DNA of 64,000 bases from Closterium sp. Naga37s-1 (lineage: Eukaryota > Streptophyta > Zygnematophyceae > Desmidiales > Closteriaceae): NCBI GenBank assembly GCA_947471745.1, contig CANJKZ010001018.1, forward strand, positions 1,854,001-1,918,000. Direction: 5' to 3'. Positions 34,124 to 46,113 of this stretch are shown one piece after another. Each line of letters begins with the position of its first letter. Position 1 is the first letter of the stretch. The translations under genes and the position numbers were made by a program. Under the pieces are notes generated by a model that worked only from the letters and a program-made list of their open reading frames with translations, did no database searches and had not been told where the DNA came from.

Positions 34124-35661
34124 CTCCGCCAGACCTTCACAAAACCTGAAGCAAGAGCTTCCAAAAACTTCAAATCAGGGAGCTAAAAGGGAAATGTCAA
34201 ACTGGATGTTGAGGTCACAATAAACGCCTTCAGTAGCCCCCTGAACCTTGATCAGGTTTCTGCGGAAGGATAAGGGGGAATTGGGGGGGAGGCGGGGGGA
34301 AGGGGGGAAATGGGGGAAAAGGGAAACTTGATTTGGCTTGGGGGCACCACCACCACTTTACAGGCCTGGATTCAGTACTGTTGGTGCCCCCACGCCATTG
34401 TAGAGGTCATCAGAATCACATTCGAAATAAGGTTGGGATGGAACCTTCAGTTACAGACTTGACGGGGCTGAGGTTCGCACGAAATTTAGAGGCTCGACTC
34501 GAGATTTGCTGTGGGCATGCCTGAGGTTTTGAGATGCTGCGATTGGACAGCTGCCCAAAGTCGGCGGCTTTTTGCCCTGTGAAGGCACAAGATCCCGCGT
34601 GGATGAGGTTCGGATGATTGGTTTGGGTCCGGACTCTGGGGTGAAAGGCAAGGGTGCGCGGAGATGCGCAAGCACGGTGTGCTTCCTCTGTTGGCGGAAC
34701 ACCACCAATTCCCGCATTGCCAGCCTGCTTCCTTGGACTGTACAGTAGTCGAGATCCATGTCCAAACAAGGACGCTTCGACAATGCGAAAGACTCGGTCA
34801 TGAACGATTCAGTCTGGTGAGTGAAAATCTAGGCTGCGGGGGGCCCAAGAATTCAGGACACTCGCTGCGATCAATGGTGGTTGGCTTCCTTCATGGAATG
34901 ACGTGTCGGATTTCATTGGCTCCCATCGAGTCGAGATTCCCTAACATGCGGACCGAGTCCCGACGCAGAGGAACAGAGCGCATTGCGCGTACAGTGCATC
35001 GTTACCGCATTCGAAGTTTCCTGCCACCAAGCAGAACCCCCAGCTGACGTCGATACAAGGCGCGAACTCCAGCCAATCACAGGGGTGGGTTGGGTCATAA
35101 TCAAAAGCCATGTGCCTACGCATTGTAGAAACACTGACAACAAATCTGCTTAGGGGTAGCTGTTGCAATTTGTTCACAGCAAGATGTGCTCATGTGCTGC
35201 AGGGGATGCTTGCATAGTCTCCCTGTTACCTCATGAAAGTAAATGGCTCTCAGTGTACAAACATTGCAGTATCTGTGATGCTCTGTGAAAGGAGGCTCTG
35301 TGTTGCCCTCCCTGTAACCTCATGAAAGTAAATGGTTCTATTTGAGTGTACCAACATTGCAGTATCAGAAATTAAACAGCCGTGTCTCTCATAGGCCAAG
35401 AACTACCGGTATCATCTTCCTCAAGGTGAAACAGCCAACCAAACCATTGTAGTGCACATGCTCTACACTTGTGCTTTGATCTCCACACCACAAGCACAAA
35501 TGCACACACAAGAATCTACCGTAGCAGTTTGTTTATCCTCACCTGCTAAGCACGAACACCACACCAGTGGAAAATCAGCCACAGCAGAACTCAGGAACGA
35601 ATAGCAAAAGCTAGCTACGGATGTCAACGCAGGGATTCATCAATTCAATCATTGCATGGAA
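34124..35661. other. Spacer between SMT2 and quinolinate synthase
   Basis: Holds the SMT2 5' region and the quinolinate synthase 3' UTR. A short inverted repeat (GGGGGCACC and GGTGCCCCC) lies at 34340-34394. A direct repeat with CCTCATGAAAGTAAATGG lies at about 35219-35275 and 35308-35366. No gene is recognised. Confidence 0.5.
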
Positions 35662-38600
35662 TCATTGCGTGGGCTTATCCTGGCTCTGATGCCTTGTCAT
35701 AATGTCGGCAACAAGCTCTTCAGACAGTCGCCCCGTTTTCTGGAGACAGGGCAGGGGATGGGGTGGGGTGGGTGGGAACAATTAGGGCAGATTTCAGCAT
35801 GAATAGAATGAATAGGAGACGAGGGTAATTGCAGGCTGACGGGCAAAAATCCGGTTCTTTTACAGAACAAATGAAATGGCGCAAACATTTTCGAGACGGC
35901 TCAAAAGACCAGGGAGGGACAGAAGGGGAAACAACGTCCGTGAGAGGTAGAGAAACAAGATTAGGGGTGAGGAGAGGGAGTTGGCAGTACAGTTCACGGT
36001 TACACTATAAAAATAAAATTGCTGCATAAGAGGATAGGATATCAACAAGTGGGTCAATAGGGAGCACAAGCGGGGCACTATTGAACTGACTTCTGAGTCG
36101 ACTCAAAAGTGGTGGGGGTGGAGGCTTTTGTAGGCACCTGAAAAGTCGGTCCGCCACATAATGCCAAGGGGACATCGTGAAACACATGGTGCCAAGGACC
36201 ATTGTGTGCCAGGAAATTTGTGGCACACATGGTGCAACGGAAGATTGTGAAAACATTGTGTCACGGAACGGAACCATACCTGGAGATAACTTGCGAGGCG
36301 TCTCAAAACATGGTGCCAAAGGACATTGTGAAACACATGGTGTCACGGAACCATACCTGGAAATGCCTCATGTGGAGGATCGGCAAGTACCCCAGGTCCG
36401 CCACCGTGCCCGGACCAAGAGGCTCGGCAAACTTGTCAGGCTCGTACGGTGCCAGGCGTGTGAGAGCATCGTCTCGACCCAACATGTGGCACACAGACAT
36501 TAGGGCGTCTAGAGAGTTCATCTGAAGGAGAAGGGGGGAATGGGAGTAATGGAGATGGATGAATGAGTGAAAACGACACGAGACCTGCGGGCATCAGCTT
36601 GACCCAGCATGTGGCAGACAGACAATACGGCGTCTAGGGAGTTCATCTGAGGGGGAGAAGACAAGGAGAATGGGAGGCATGGAGAGGTATAGAGTGGGAC
36701 GGGAACCACACACAGAAATGAATGAAGGGTATGGTAGCATCGGCTTCACCTAGGATGTGGCAAACGGGCATTAGGGCGGCTGTTAAGTTTATCCGAAGGG
36801 AAGAAAAATGGGGAGTTAAGAGTAACAGAGATGCGATCCCCCTTTCCTCCCATTCCCTTCACGCCTCTCACAATCATGGACGGACTCAAGGGACATCCCT
36901 CATCGCACATCAGCTTTCTCCCCTCTTCACATGCTGCATACATGTGTGTTTCGCCCACTCCTTTCCATTCCCCCGAACAACCCTCGCCGCCATCACCTCA
37001 TATACGGGCACAAGGCACAGCCCCCAGTAACAGAACACCTTCCGCTACCCATTCTCACCCAGCCAAGTCGACCCACCTTCATATACGGCCACAAGGCACA
37101 GCCCCCAGTAGCAATGCACCCTTCTCCTTCTTTTAACCAACTGCATGTATGTGTGTTTCCCCCGTCCCTCTCACGCCTCTCACCTTCATTCATGTACGGG
37201 CACGAGGCACAGCCCCCGCTGACAGAGCACCCTTCTGCTCCCATTCCTGTACGTGTGTGGTGCCCCCCTCCAACCCCCCCATTCCCTCCATTCCCCCTCT
37301 TATAAGCCGACTCACCTTCATGTACGGGCAAGAAGCACATCCCCCGGTGACAGAGCACCCTTCTCCTCCCTTAACGCCTGGCACCACTGGCAGCATTGCT
37401 GCTGCCACTGACCCTGCTGCCCTTTGGGTTGACTCAAATGTCTGTTATTTGACTCTAAAGTTTCCTTTCACCTTCATGTGTGGGCACAAGGCACAGCCCC
37501 CGGTGACACAGCCCTCTTCTTCTCCTCCCATTCCCCTGCGTGTGTCGCCCCGTTCCCCCACCCCCGCTCTTTTGAATCAGCTCACCTTCATATACGGGCA
37601 CGAGGCACAGCCCCCGGTGACAGAGCACCCTTCTCCTCCCTTAACGCCTGGCACCACTGGTAGCATTGCTGCCGCCACTGACCCTGCTGCCTTGCCATTG
37701 CCCCCACTGCTGCCACTGCTGCTGCTGCTGCTGCTGCTAATGCTGCTGCCATCCTCCTTAGTAGAAGCAACAGCAGAGCTGTCTACAGGAAACACTATCT
37801 CTACTTCCACATCAGCTGCACCATCAGAACCGCTCTCAGCCTTCGCCAATTCGTCCTGCACCGCTTGCACGATGCTGGTAACCATTCCAGTCTCTGTTCC
37901 CAACACAAACTGCAACCTCTCGCCTTCGTAACCCCTTTCCAACGCCTCCCTCGTTCGGGCAGTTACAAAATCAAGAATGTTTTGCGTTGACCCAACAGTG
38001 CCGCGGCCCCTCGCACGCGCCTCCATTGCCAGCGCAAACATTTCTCCGGGCACCTCGAAATGTGCCGTGTGGAAAGCGTCAGAGTATGCCGCCCGGAGCC
38101 GCGAAACAACCTCCTGCCCAAACATGTCGTGGACAATGCAGGCACCTTCCTGGAAGTATCTTATCCGAGGCAGGAGCGCGCGGAGCGAGGCTTGGGTGTG
38201 GTCTGGGTGAAGCAACCGAACCTCATCGTCAGGTACGGAAGCGAGCTGCTGAAGCATCTCGACCAGATTCGCTCCCATGTACGTGTCTGGTCCGTACCAA
38301 AGGGTCAGGTCCGGAACTTGGGCGAATGCCTGGCGTGACGAGAAAAAGAGAGAACAGGGTGGGGTGGCGGGGATGGGGATGAAGGGACGAGAAGGGGGAG
38401 GTTTTGATACGCAACTTCACCAGAATTCTAGAACGAGAATGGCAACGAAAAGGATAATGACGACTGGACGGACAAGTGAGGAGCAGGAGGGGAGGGAGGG
38501 GGGGCGAGGACAAGGAAAAGCAGGACCAGACGGGTGAGAGGGGGAGTGAGGCGGGGAGAGAGGGGTGGAAGAGCGTGGGGGGAGATGAAGGGCGGGTGGT

Positions 38601-40678
38601 AGAGGTTGGTTTAATAAGGTACCATGTTGCTTGGTTTAGAAGCTGTTTTGTTTTTTAGATACGCTTCAAAACGAGCTACCATCACGTGGTTAACTTAGGC
38701 AAAAAAATCCTCGTTTTAATACCTGTTGCATCGTTTCAACACGTCTCAAAACAAGCTCATTATCATGTAGTTAAGGAAGGTAACATGTTCCTTGCTTTAG
38801 CACCCTTATGTTACCACCCAAAGTTCATGTGTTACCAGCCATAACTCCCTGTGTCACCTACCGTTCTCCTTGAAATACCAGCGGCGCACCTGCAAAACGG
38901 TCTGCACCACGTTGGACGACGTGCGTGAGATGAATGACACGCACATGTGTACCACCCGCACGCCGTTGACAGCATACCGGTGACGGTTGCTTACCTGCAA
39001 TATCAGTGACAGTTTGGCGGCTTACCTGCAAAACGGTCTGCACCACGTTGGACGACGTGCACGAGATAGTCGGCACCGCATGATGCGCCACGGCTTTAGT
39101 ATCCAGCGCCGTGTTGATATAGATCACGTGCAGCGACTTAGGCACCGTCGAAGCCTCCGTAAGATACCTCTCGTACGCGTCGCTCCGCGCCGCGTCCGCC
39201 AACGAGCACCCGATGGGGGACGCCGCCATTCGCACGACAGGCACGTGCGCGAAGCCGCCCTTTTCAAGCACGCAACGCACGTTCTCCGCCATAAAATCCA
39301 CCCCCAGGACTGCGATATAGTCACACCCCTCCTGCGCCATCTTCAGCGCTCCATCAGCCATCACCAGCGAATCCGAGATCTTGATGTGCGGCCAGGATTT
39401 GCGCGCCGCGACCAGCACGCCCTGAACTTCCGCGTCCATGTAGAAATGCGCCACGACGCCTACGCGCTTGTTAGATAGCTCCTTAACTAGCGCCGCGACT
39501 GCCGCGTCGTTCGGTCGAAGGTACTGCGCCTGGGTCACCGCGAAATCCCCGCGAGCGGTGATCGACCCGCCCCGGCCGATCACGATTGACGGTAACGGAG
39601 CCACTGACGGAGTCCGTCCGAGTGCCTCAGCCGCGAGGGCGCGCGCGCGTTTTTGCAGGGAAAGGAGGAGGCTTACAAAGGTGGATGTGCGTACAGCGGG
39701 GGCGGCCTTACCGGGAGATGCGCCGGCGGCGGCGGGTTTTAGGGCGGCAGAGAGTGCTTTGACTGCCGGTCCGTTAGAATCTAGCGCTAGCGCGGCGCTG
39801 ACGCTGCGGCCGTTAAAGATCCCTATGAGGAGCTGGCAGATGCCACGTGTCAAATCCGAATCGCTATCGGCCTGCAGGCGGAGATTGAGACGGGAAAGTT
39901 CTGTGCCGTCAGTTGATGACGTGTCTTTCTCAAGTTCCACGTGGAGCCACACCTGCGCGACGCAGCCCATGACACGATTCTCACGCGCGCGCAGTGCAGG
40001 CGCGGGGGGGGTTCCGCCGTGTAGCTCCCGCGCCCACTGCAACAACCGCTTCGTCCGCGCCCTACCATCTGCGGAACCTCCCCCTAAACCCTGACCCCTC
40101 TCCTCCCTCGTCTCTCCCTCTCCCTCTGCAGCAGCATCAGCAGCAGCTACAGCCTCTGCCGCTACATCATCTAGTTCCTGTGCGGCCCGAAAGACGGCAG
40201 CTTGCACGGCCTCCGCTTCCTCCCTCGCCCGACCCTCAAGCGCGCCAAGCTCCACCCGCTCGTCCAGCGACGCTTCTGCGACGCTCGCAGCAGCGGCTGC
40301 GACGTCGCTCGCCGCGGCTGCGACATGGCTCCCGGCTGCTCTCACAGACTTATTGGCCGACTCGAAATGCACGAAGCTCTGACGGGAAGCGGGAGATTCG
40401 TGAGATCTCGGGGAGGCCTTCGACGTTCGACGATGGTTTTTGCGGTTTCCCCGATGCAGCACGTTGTTCCTGGAGGCTGAGTCCGCCGAGTATGCTCTTA
40501 ACGAGGATACGGCGGTAGAGGTATCGTGGGATCTGAAGCTAGGAGAGGGAGTGTGGAGTGGATAAGAGGAGCGTAGAATGGAAGCATGGTTGCTGGTGGT
40601 AGGAGGAATGGGACTGATGGTCGGTGCAACGAAAGAGGACTTGATACCTGATGCGGCCAACGGACAGGATGAAGCCAT
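35662..40678 (-). CDS. QS: Quinolinate synthase, chloroplast type, SufE-NadA fusion
   Basis: Four exons join in phase: 40678-39026, 38329-37586, 36521-36357 and 35739-35662 (about 879 residues). It condenses iminoaspartate with dihydroxyacetone phosphate to quinolinate, the start of plastid NAD synthesis. The N-terminus is Ser-rich like a transit peptide. A SufE-like domain follows (about 215-330), with LLQWARELHG and ENRVMGCVAQVWLH carrying the reactive Cys. The NadA domain has VGVVAHFYMDAEVQG, ISDSLVMADGALKMA, ASPIGCSLADAA, PTISCTSSNVVQT, WYGPDTYMGAN, RYFQEGACIVHDMFG, HFEVPGEMF, GSTQNILDF, VLGTETGMVTSIV and CSVTGGCASCPYMK. The Cys residues of the last motifs should hold the 4Fe-4S cluster. 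Exon 3 ends PILHMRHFQ, and exon 4 supplies a short C-terminus. Land-plant homologues are about 720 residues; extra length is in Ala-rich and Ser-rich inserts. Confidence 0.93.
36265..36800 (-). repeat. Echo copies around quinolinate synthase exon 3
   Basis: Two diverged copies of the exon 3 acceptor and start (MNSLDAVLSVCHMLGQAD and INLTAALMPVCHILGEAD) lie at about 36600-36655 and 36738-36800, upstream of the real exon (36521-36357). Traces of the exon 3 donor side (CCATACCTGGA) and of a roughly 40-base unit with CACATGGTG recur at about 36180-36355. Confidence 0.85.
36995..37510 (-). repeat. Five copies of the quinolinate synthase tri-cysteine exon end
   Basis: Copies at about 37003-37045, 37077-37117, 37188-37232, 37316-37430 and 37470-37505 repeat the exon 2 3' end encoding CSVTGGCASCPYMK plus the GTGAGC-type donor (real end 37586). 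The longest copy (37316-37430) also repeats MLPVVPGVKGGEG. The Cys residues survive in most copies. Confidence 0.92.
38880..38945 (-). repeat. Copy of quinolinate synthase exon 1 end
   Basis: Repeats the SSNVVQTVLQ segment and its donor side (real end 39026) in the first intron. The donor is altered to GTGCGC. Confidence 0.85.
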
Positions 40679-41604
40679 GTCAGCAAGGACTAGGGAGTGG
40701 AACTAGAGCCACGTAGAACGTTAAGGAGCAACGCAGGTCGATGCGAAAGGAACAGGGCGAAAAATCGGCCACTCGTCCTTGGTTCCGTCCTAAGGAACCA
40801 AGATACGTAATGAAGACGAAGTGGAGATGAAGTGGGAGAACTCGAGGTAGTCTAGTCTGAAGCCAGATCCCGAACAGCTGAAGTTCTCGAGGAAGCCACT
40901 TTCATCAAGTTTTTCAGGAGCGGAACAGCTCAAGTTTTGAAGGAACCAGAAACGCTGAAGTTCTCGAGGAAGCTGTGGCTGTGGTTTGCACGCAAGTTGC
41001 GACAAGAAGGTAACCACTAGTCGTGAGGCGATAGTGTCCTCGCGAAGCCTAACGACGCGATGCGTAACAGAATATAGCAGCAAAAAGGTCCTCGCGAGGC
41101 CTCACGACTCATTGCGAAATGTCTCTTGGAGTTCACGAAAATGTGGATGAATGGGGCTTGTGCATGTGGCTCTCGAGTTCCACGTGGAAACGGTTCTGCC
41201 CAAGGCCACTCCCCAGCCAGTGACAACCTCGCAGCAGCCGCAAATTTCATGCCACGATGGCGATGGCCAATCAGGCAAGCTGCCTCCCCTCACCGGGGCA
41301 CAGCACTTTCGCTAAGTGAACTGCTTCAGAAACGGACAACGTCCCAGCATTTCACATTGTTACAAAAATTGTTTACAGAATATAGGAAGATTGGCTCATT
41401 ATTTTGCTTCACAGATGCATGGATACTACTATGTATACCTCTGGGGCATTGATCCTACACCAACCCAGGCAAACACATTACTACTATAGAAATCAGAGAC
41501 CCAAATATTGGCATGCTGCTGATGGTTACCTTATGCATTACATGCACGGTAACCAGCAGCAGCATCCAATAATTCAGCTGAGGCGGCTTGTATATACCAG
41601 TCCA
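40679..41604. other. Spacer upstream of quinolinate synthase
   Basis: Contains a small direct repeat (CTGAAGTTCTCGAGGAAGC at about 40878 and 40951). No gene is recognised. Confidence 0.5.
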
Positions 41605-42540
41605 TCATGCCTGGGGGGGAATAAAGACCCCAGTGCCTGCAGCGCTTTGGGGCTGGAGGAAGCGTGGTGGCTGGAACCTCCTCTCTCCTCCGTCCCTCTC
41701 AATCTCAACAGGCAAGCGCTTGTGCTGCTGCTCCATCCACTCCCTCTGTTGCTGCTGCTGGAGGTGCATTGCCTGCTGAAGCCGCATCTGGTTCAGGTGC
41801 ATCTGGTTCTGATGCATCTGGTTCAGGTGCATCTGGTTCAGGTGCATTTGGCTCAGGTGCATCTGGTTCAGGTGCATCTGCTGCCAGTACATCTGGTTCA
41901 TCTGCTGCTGCGCCAGAAGCTGCGGAGGGCATCCCAGGAACCCGTGGTGGAGGGATGGCGGGAAGATCGGAGCGCCTGACGCGTGCACAGCACGGAAACC
42001 GATTGGCTGACCCAGAGCGCCTGTGCGACCCACGGGAACAAATGGGCCTCTTTTATCAGAGGAGAAAGCATTCTTCGTAGCATTCGCGGACAATGAGTTG
42101 TTCTGGAGCTTGGCGAAGGAAGCGGGAACCTCGTGAGTGTACAGGTCTTCCGGAAGCCTAATCTCCTCAATTTCCCGGCGGTCAGAACACGCGCCTCGGG
42201 CACTTAGGGTTTCAGGCCGCAGACGCCTCTCAGCTTCGAAATAATCGACACCAACGTCGACTTCCCGATGATGCGAGACGCGATTTTGCCGCAACACGGA
42301 TCGGGGCGACGCGCGGCCGTCTGACGAGTCGCCAGTCGAGGCCGCGGAGCGCGGCGAGAAGCAGGAGAATGTGGACGCGGTGGAGCAGGTCTCGTCCGAC
42401 GAATCGTCGCTCGCGGCATCTGAGGAATCGGACGAGTTGTCGTTCTCGTCGCCCACGTCGCTGCAGTCGCTAATACTGGTGTGTACCGGCATGAGGTGCG
42501 GCAGGTTTCTTTTCCCCACAATACATTCTGACTGTTTCAT
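41605..42540 (-). CDS. Hypothetical protein with acidic Ser/Asp N-terminus and Met-Gln-rich repeats
   Basis: An open frame of about 311 residues from an ATG at 42540 (upstream exons possible). It begins with a Ser/Asp-rich region (SDVGDENDNSSDSSDAASDD), then RLPEDLYTHEVPASFAKLQ and FVPVGRTGALGQPIGFRA. About eight tandem HLNQM/HLSQM pentads follow (41780-41895), then a Gln-rich stretch and a C-terminal GTGVFIPPQ. The pattern of an acidic or polar region, EVPASF-like motif and terminal GTGVF(I/L)P recalls a small plant-specific protein family of unknown function; I am not certain of this. It lies head-to-head and nearly touching the transposase-like gene on the other strand. Confidence 0.5.
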   Translation of the reverse strand: MKQSECIVGKRNLPHLMPVHTSISDCSDVGDENDNSSDSSDAASDDSSDETCSTASTFSCFSPRSAASTGDSSDGRASPRSVLRQNRVSHHREVDVGVDYFEAERRLRPETLSARGACSDRREIEEIRLPEDLYTHEVPASFAKLQNNSLSANATKNAFSSDKRGPFVPVGRTGALGQPIGFRAVHASGAPIFPPSLHHGFLGCPPQLLAQQQMNQMYWQQMHLNQMHLSQMHLNQMHLNQMHQNQMHLNQMRLQQAMHLQQQQQREWMEQQHKRLPVEIERDGGERRFQPPRFLQPQSAAGTGVFIPPQA

Positions 42541-42543
42541 GTC

Positions 42544-44104
42544 ATGCGCTTTGACAGGCGACACGAGAGACTGTACCAACTTGCACGGGCCGCTGGCATC
42601 AAACTGCCTAAACCAGGCAAATACTTCCGTGGCGGTGCAAATTACGCAGCTGCTGAGCACCGGGCAATGATGCAGGTGTCCGTGTTCATCTTCGACGGTA
42701 TTCTCACATCGGCGCAGATGGAAGTGATAATGACCTTCCTAAAGTGGTATTCGGCATGCTTCCGTGTTCCCGAGCACACGAAGGCCACCATCAAAGTTGT
42801 CATCCGACAGCAGCAGAAGTGAGTGGTTGACTGTCCGTTCTGCCTGCTGAATGTACCTGTCTGATAACAAAGTAATGCGTACGCACCCACGTGTGAGATG
42901 GTCCTCATGCTAATGTCGTGTGAATGTATCAGTTTGATGGCGCTGTTGAAGCGGGAATTTCCCACTCAAGCTTCGAGCTGGAAGCTGGTGAAGGTTCATG
43001 CCCTCACCCATTTGCCGTATGCCATTGAAACACGCGGGGTACCTGAGGAGTACTCCACAAACCTGTTTGAGCACAGCCATGTGGGGCTGGTCAAGCGTCC
43101 CTACCGGTCATCTAACCGACGGCAGATTGCGCGCGCTATCATCACCGCAGATGATATCCGCCGGGCAATGCGCTCACTCCCCACGCTGATTCAGTGTAAC
43201 CGCAACTACACGAGTCCCATGGCTCAGGTAAAAGTATCCCCTTGCAGGCAAACCCTCACCCGTGTGTTTTACAGCCATATGTGTTTCACTTTTTCACAAA
43301 CCCGAACATGTGTGGTATGTGTGGACTTACTCTATGCACCATGGCATGCAGGCTATGCTCACGGGCCTGCCCGTGATGACACTTGCTAGCACTCCCATGG
43401 CGATCGAAGCTATGGAAGGTGATGTGCGCCGGCCGTTGGACCCATGGCTGGCATTCGACCGAGCCTTGCCTGGGTGCATGCCCCATTTCGCACCAGCTAT
43501 GAGGCAGGCTGGTCTGACAGTCCAGTCCATTCAGGTATGTAGAATGCTGTATGGTGTAGCTGGCGAGCAAGTGGTTCTTATTGCACTGCACGCCCCTTGA
43601 TACTGCCCTATATTTCTTGGCTAAAAAAGCGTTCCCCCCCCCCCTTCCATACACCTATGTGTGCAGGTGCACTCAGCAGTTGCTGTGTCCTTTCCCAACG
43701 AGTCAGACAATCACGCAGATTCCACGGCCTGGGTGAGGGCCGCACCAAGCTTCCACGGGAAGCCATGTTTCTCATTTGTGTTCTGGAAGGTTGAGGGGGA
43801 GCAGCTGCTGGGGAAGGTGCTGGTGTTGTTCAAGGTTCCAGGGGGTAGTGACTCTGGGTTTGCGTTCATACAGGTGCTGCAAAAGCACAGGGTGGACGAG
43901 GAGACAGGTGCTGACACTTACAGGTTGCGTGCGCCAGAGACGGATCCAGCATGCTACCTGGTGGTTCCAGTCGAAGCCATTGTGGAAGTCATACACGTCG
44001 TGCGGTCTGTGATCTCGACTATTATGTCAACAGATATGTCATGTGAGCGGCTTTACAATCAGCCTGCCGATCGTACTAAGCCTGGAACATTTGTGTTTTT
44101 TTAA
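42544..44104 (+). CDS. Plavaka/CACTA-like transposase C-terminal remnant, possibly domesticated
   Basis: Four exons join in phase: about 42544-42818, 42933-43227, 43352-43534 and 43667-44104. Exon 2 has WKLVKVHALTHLPYAIETRG, YSTNLFEHSHVGLVKRPYR and SSNRRQIA. This His-rich layout is seen downstream of the catalytic core in Plavaka-type (CACTA-related) transposases. The last exon encodes FHGKPCFSFVFWKVEGEQLLGKVLVLFK, as in the same families. No catalytic DDE core is present upstream, so the protein is 5'-truncated or starts de novo. The introns and open frame look intact and lack the junction copies seen in the host genes. Confidence 0.5.
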
Positions 44105-46113
44105 CAGTGCGTGGATAGCTGTGTGGCGTTACCTGTAATGTTTAAGAAGGTGTATTGTTAACTGTAGGCGTGATGAAGCCGAAGTCACGAGTTTAAACCA
44201 CCTTGACTGTCGTGCTGTGGCAAGAGTTGGCTCATGTGATAGAATGTAATGACTAAATTGTGAAACTGACTATACATCTATGTGGCCAGTGCTGATATGT
44301 GTATAGTAATGCATAATTTGCAACCATATCTCGCACGTGTTCTGGGTCATGCAATAGAGGGGCAATGCACTTAAAGCCGGCGGCCCAAATTGTTCATGCT
44401 TTTAAAAGTTGACCAGAGGGAGTTTTTCTGGTGTGGGCTTTGGCGAGAGTTTCCGATTTCGTCTAGGTTCGTTTTTTTCGCGAGACCCAGCCAACCCTCG
44501 GTTTTCCCCCTGGTGAGTGAATCTGTCTTCGAAAGTCCCAAATTGCAAGTGCGTGACTTTCAAAAGCTTGGACACTCAACTTCGTCAAGTTTTAAAAACT
44601 TGACCCTCGCGGCCCGCAATTTGGGACGCGGGCTTTAAGTGCCCTAGCTCATCGGCGTTCAATTGCATACGCTACGGTATCGATGGCTACCAGAGGTAGA
44701 ATCATCTTCGCATGCTTACTATTCTTCCTCCAAACTGTAGCGTGTCATACCTCGTATTGTATCGAGTTTTAACCAGGCTTGAACCATAATTGACGGTGTT
44801 TGCGACTGTTTGTGCTATTTGTACCACCCGCAACTGGCTGCCGATGGAAATGCACCTGTATTTTTCGGATTGTATCGATATTTTTCCAATCAACCGTTCA
44901 TGGAAGTACATGGGTGGTAGGTGCATTGTCGGCCTGTAACCCGTCCTACTATGTAGGATTCCGCAAAGTGTGTGTACATCGCGAGCAAAGCAGGTACATA
45001 GCCTTCAGATCACTCGATTCACAACGACCAGAGTGCGTAGCGTCGTGCGCACGTAAAGCGTAGTTCATCCTAGGGTGTCCGAATATCATGTAATTTCATC
45101 GAACGTACTATACGCACACCCTCGTCGTGGGTACGAAGTAACCACTCCATGGTTTGGTATCCCAACCCCCCCACCAAATGTTTTGGGATGTCGCAGCTGG
45201 TTGCATTAATGTCAGCAGCGCATTCGTGGTCGCCCGAATCCGCGCTGCTGTGCGGGGATTCCTTCGGAGGGACCGTGCTCCACACGTTGTTCCCCCCAAA
45301 ACTGTGGGTTGGGAGAAATAGGCGTCTCGCGGGTTTCGTCAGCTGCTTCATGTCGGTGTCTAGGAATTCCTTGGCAACTTCAAGGGGTGCCGAGCAAGAG
45401 ATGAGGGAATCCATATCGAATAAACTTATTGCGGCTAATACTGAATCCAAAGTTCTAAGGTATCGGAAGCTGAACAATGACGATGTTGTAAGCTGGTGTC
45501 GGTTCTCCTTTGGCTGTCGAAAGAAGCTGAACTGCGTCGTGGGTCGGTAGTTGCGTGATAGACTGGAAGAAGTGGTTGTTTTGCTGTGTTGAAATCTGCT
45601 CGTCATTGCGCCTATGTATGAATTGTTTCAGTACAAAACACCTGCTTGTCAGACGAACGAATTTGGCTGATGGATGAAGGTCGCTGGTATTCAGGCTGGC
45701 TGGACCTTCCGCGAAGTACAATGCAGCTCGTGGCGCGAAAATGAAATTCCCCCCGTGTAAAACACGGGGCGCGACATGTTTGACTGTCGCATGCAAGGTT
45801 GTTCTGCGAATGTTCCGTCGTCTACTACGGAGCTTTCGTGAAGAAAGTGGTCGACGGGTCGCACACTAGTGATGTGCGACAGACCGTGGGTCGTACGGCG
45901 ACAATGCAACAACCAAACGATGGAAGAAACGGGGAAGAACTTTCCCCCAAACTCAGGCTCTGAGAAAGCCGACAAAACGCTAGCCGAGAACGTGGATTTC
46001 CGACGGGGCAGGAGACGACAGACTCGTTTTTATCACACTGCCGTGCTGGTTGACTGTGATTCCTATCCATTTTGTTTAACTGTACTACACATATGGTTTT
46101 GTGTTTTCTATTA
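44105..46113. other. Spacer with a short hypothetical ORF
   Basis: Mostly non-coding. A minus-strand frame at 45414-45070 (about 114 residues, starting MDSLISCSAPLEVAKEFL) has balanced composition and could be a small gene or a remnant, but no domain is recognised. A TIR element is listed separately. Confidence 0.35.
44358..44644. mobile_element. Short inverted-repeat element (MITE-like)
   Basis: Ends share GCACTTAAAGCC and CCCAAATTG in inverted orientation (left arm about 44358-44392, right arm about 44617-44644). TAG flanks both sides (44355-44357 and 44645-44647). The left arm has a small insertion, and the interior shows further complementarity around TTTTAAAA. No coding capacity. Confidence 0.6.
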
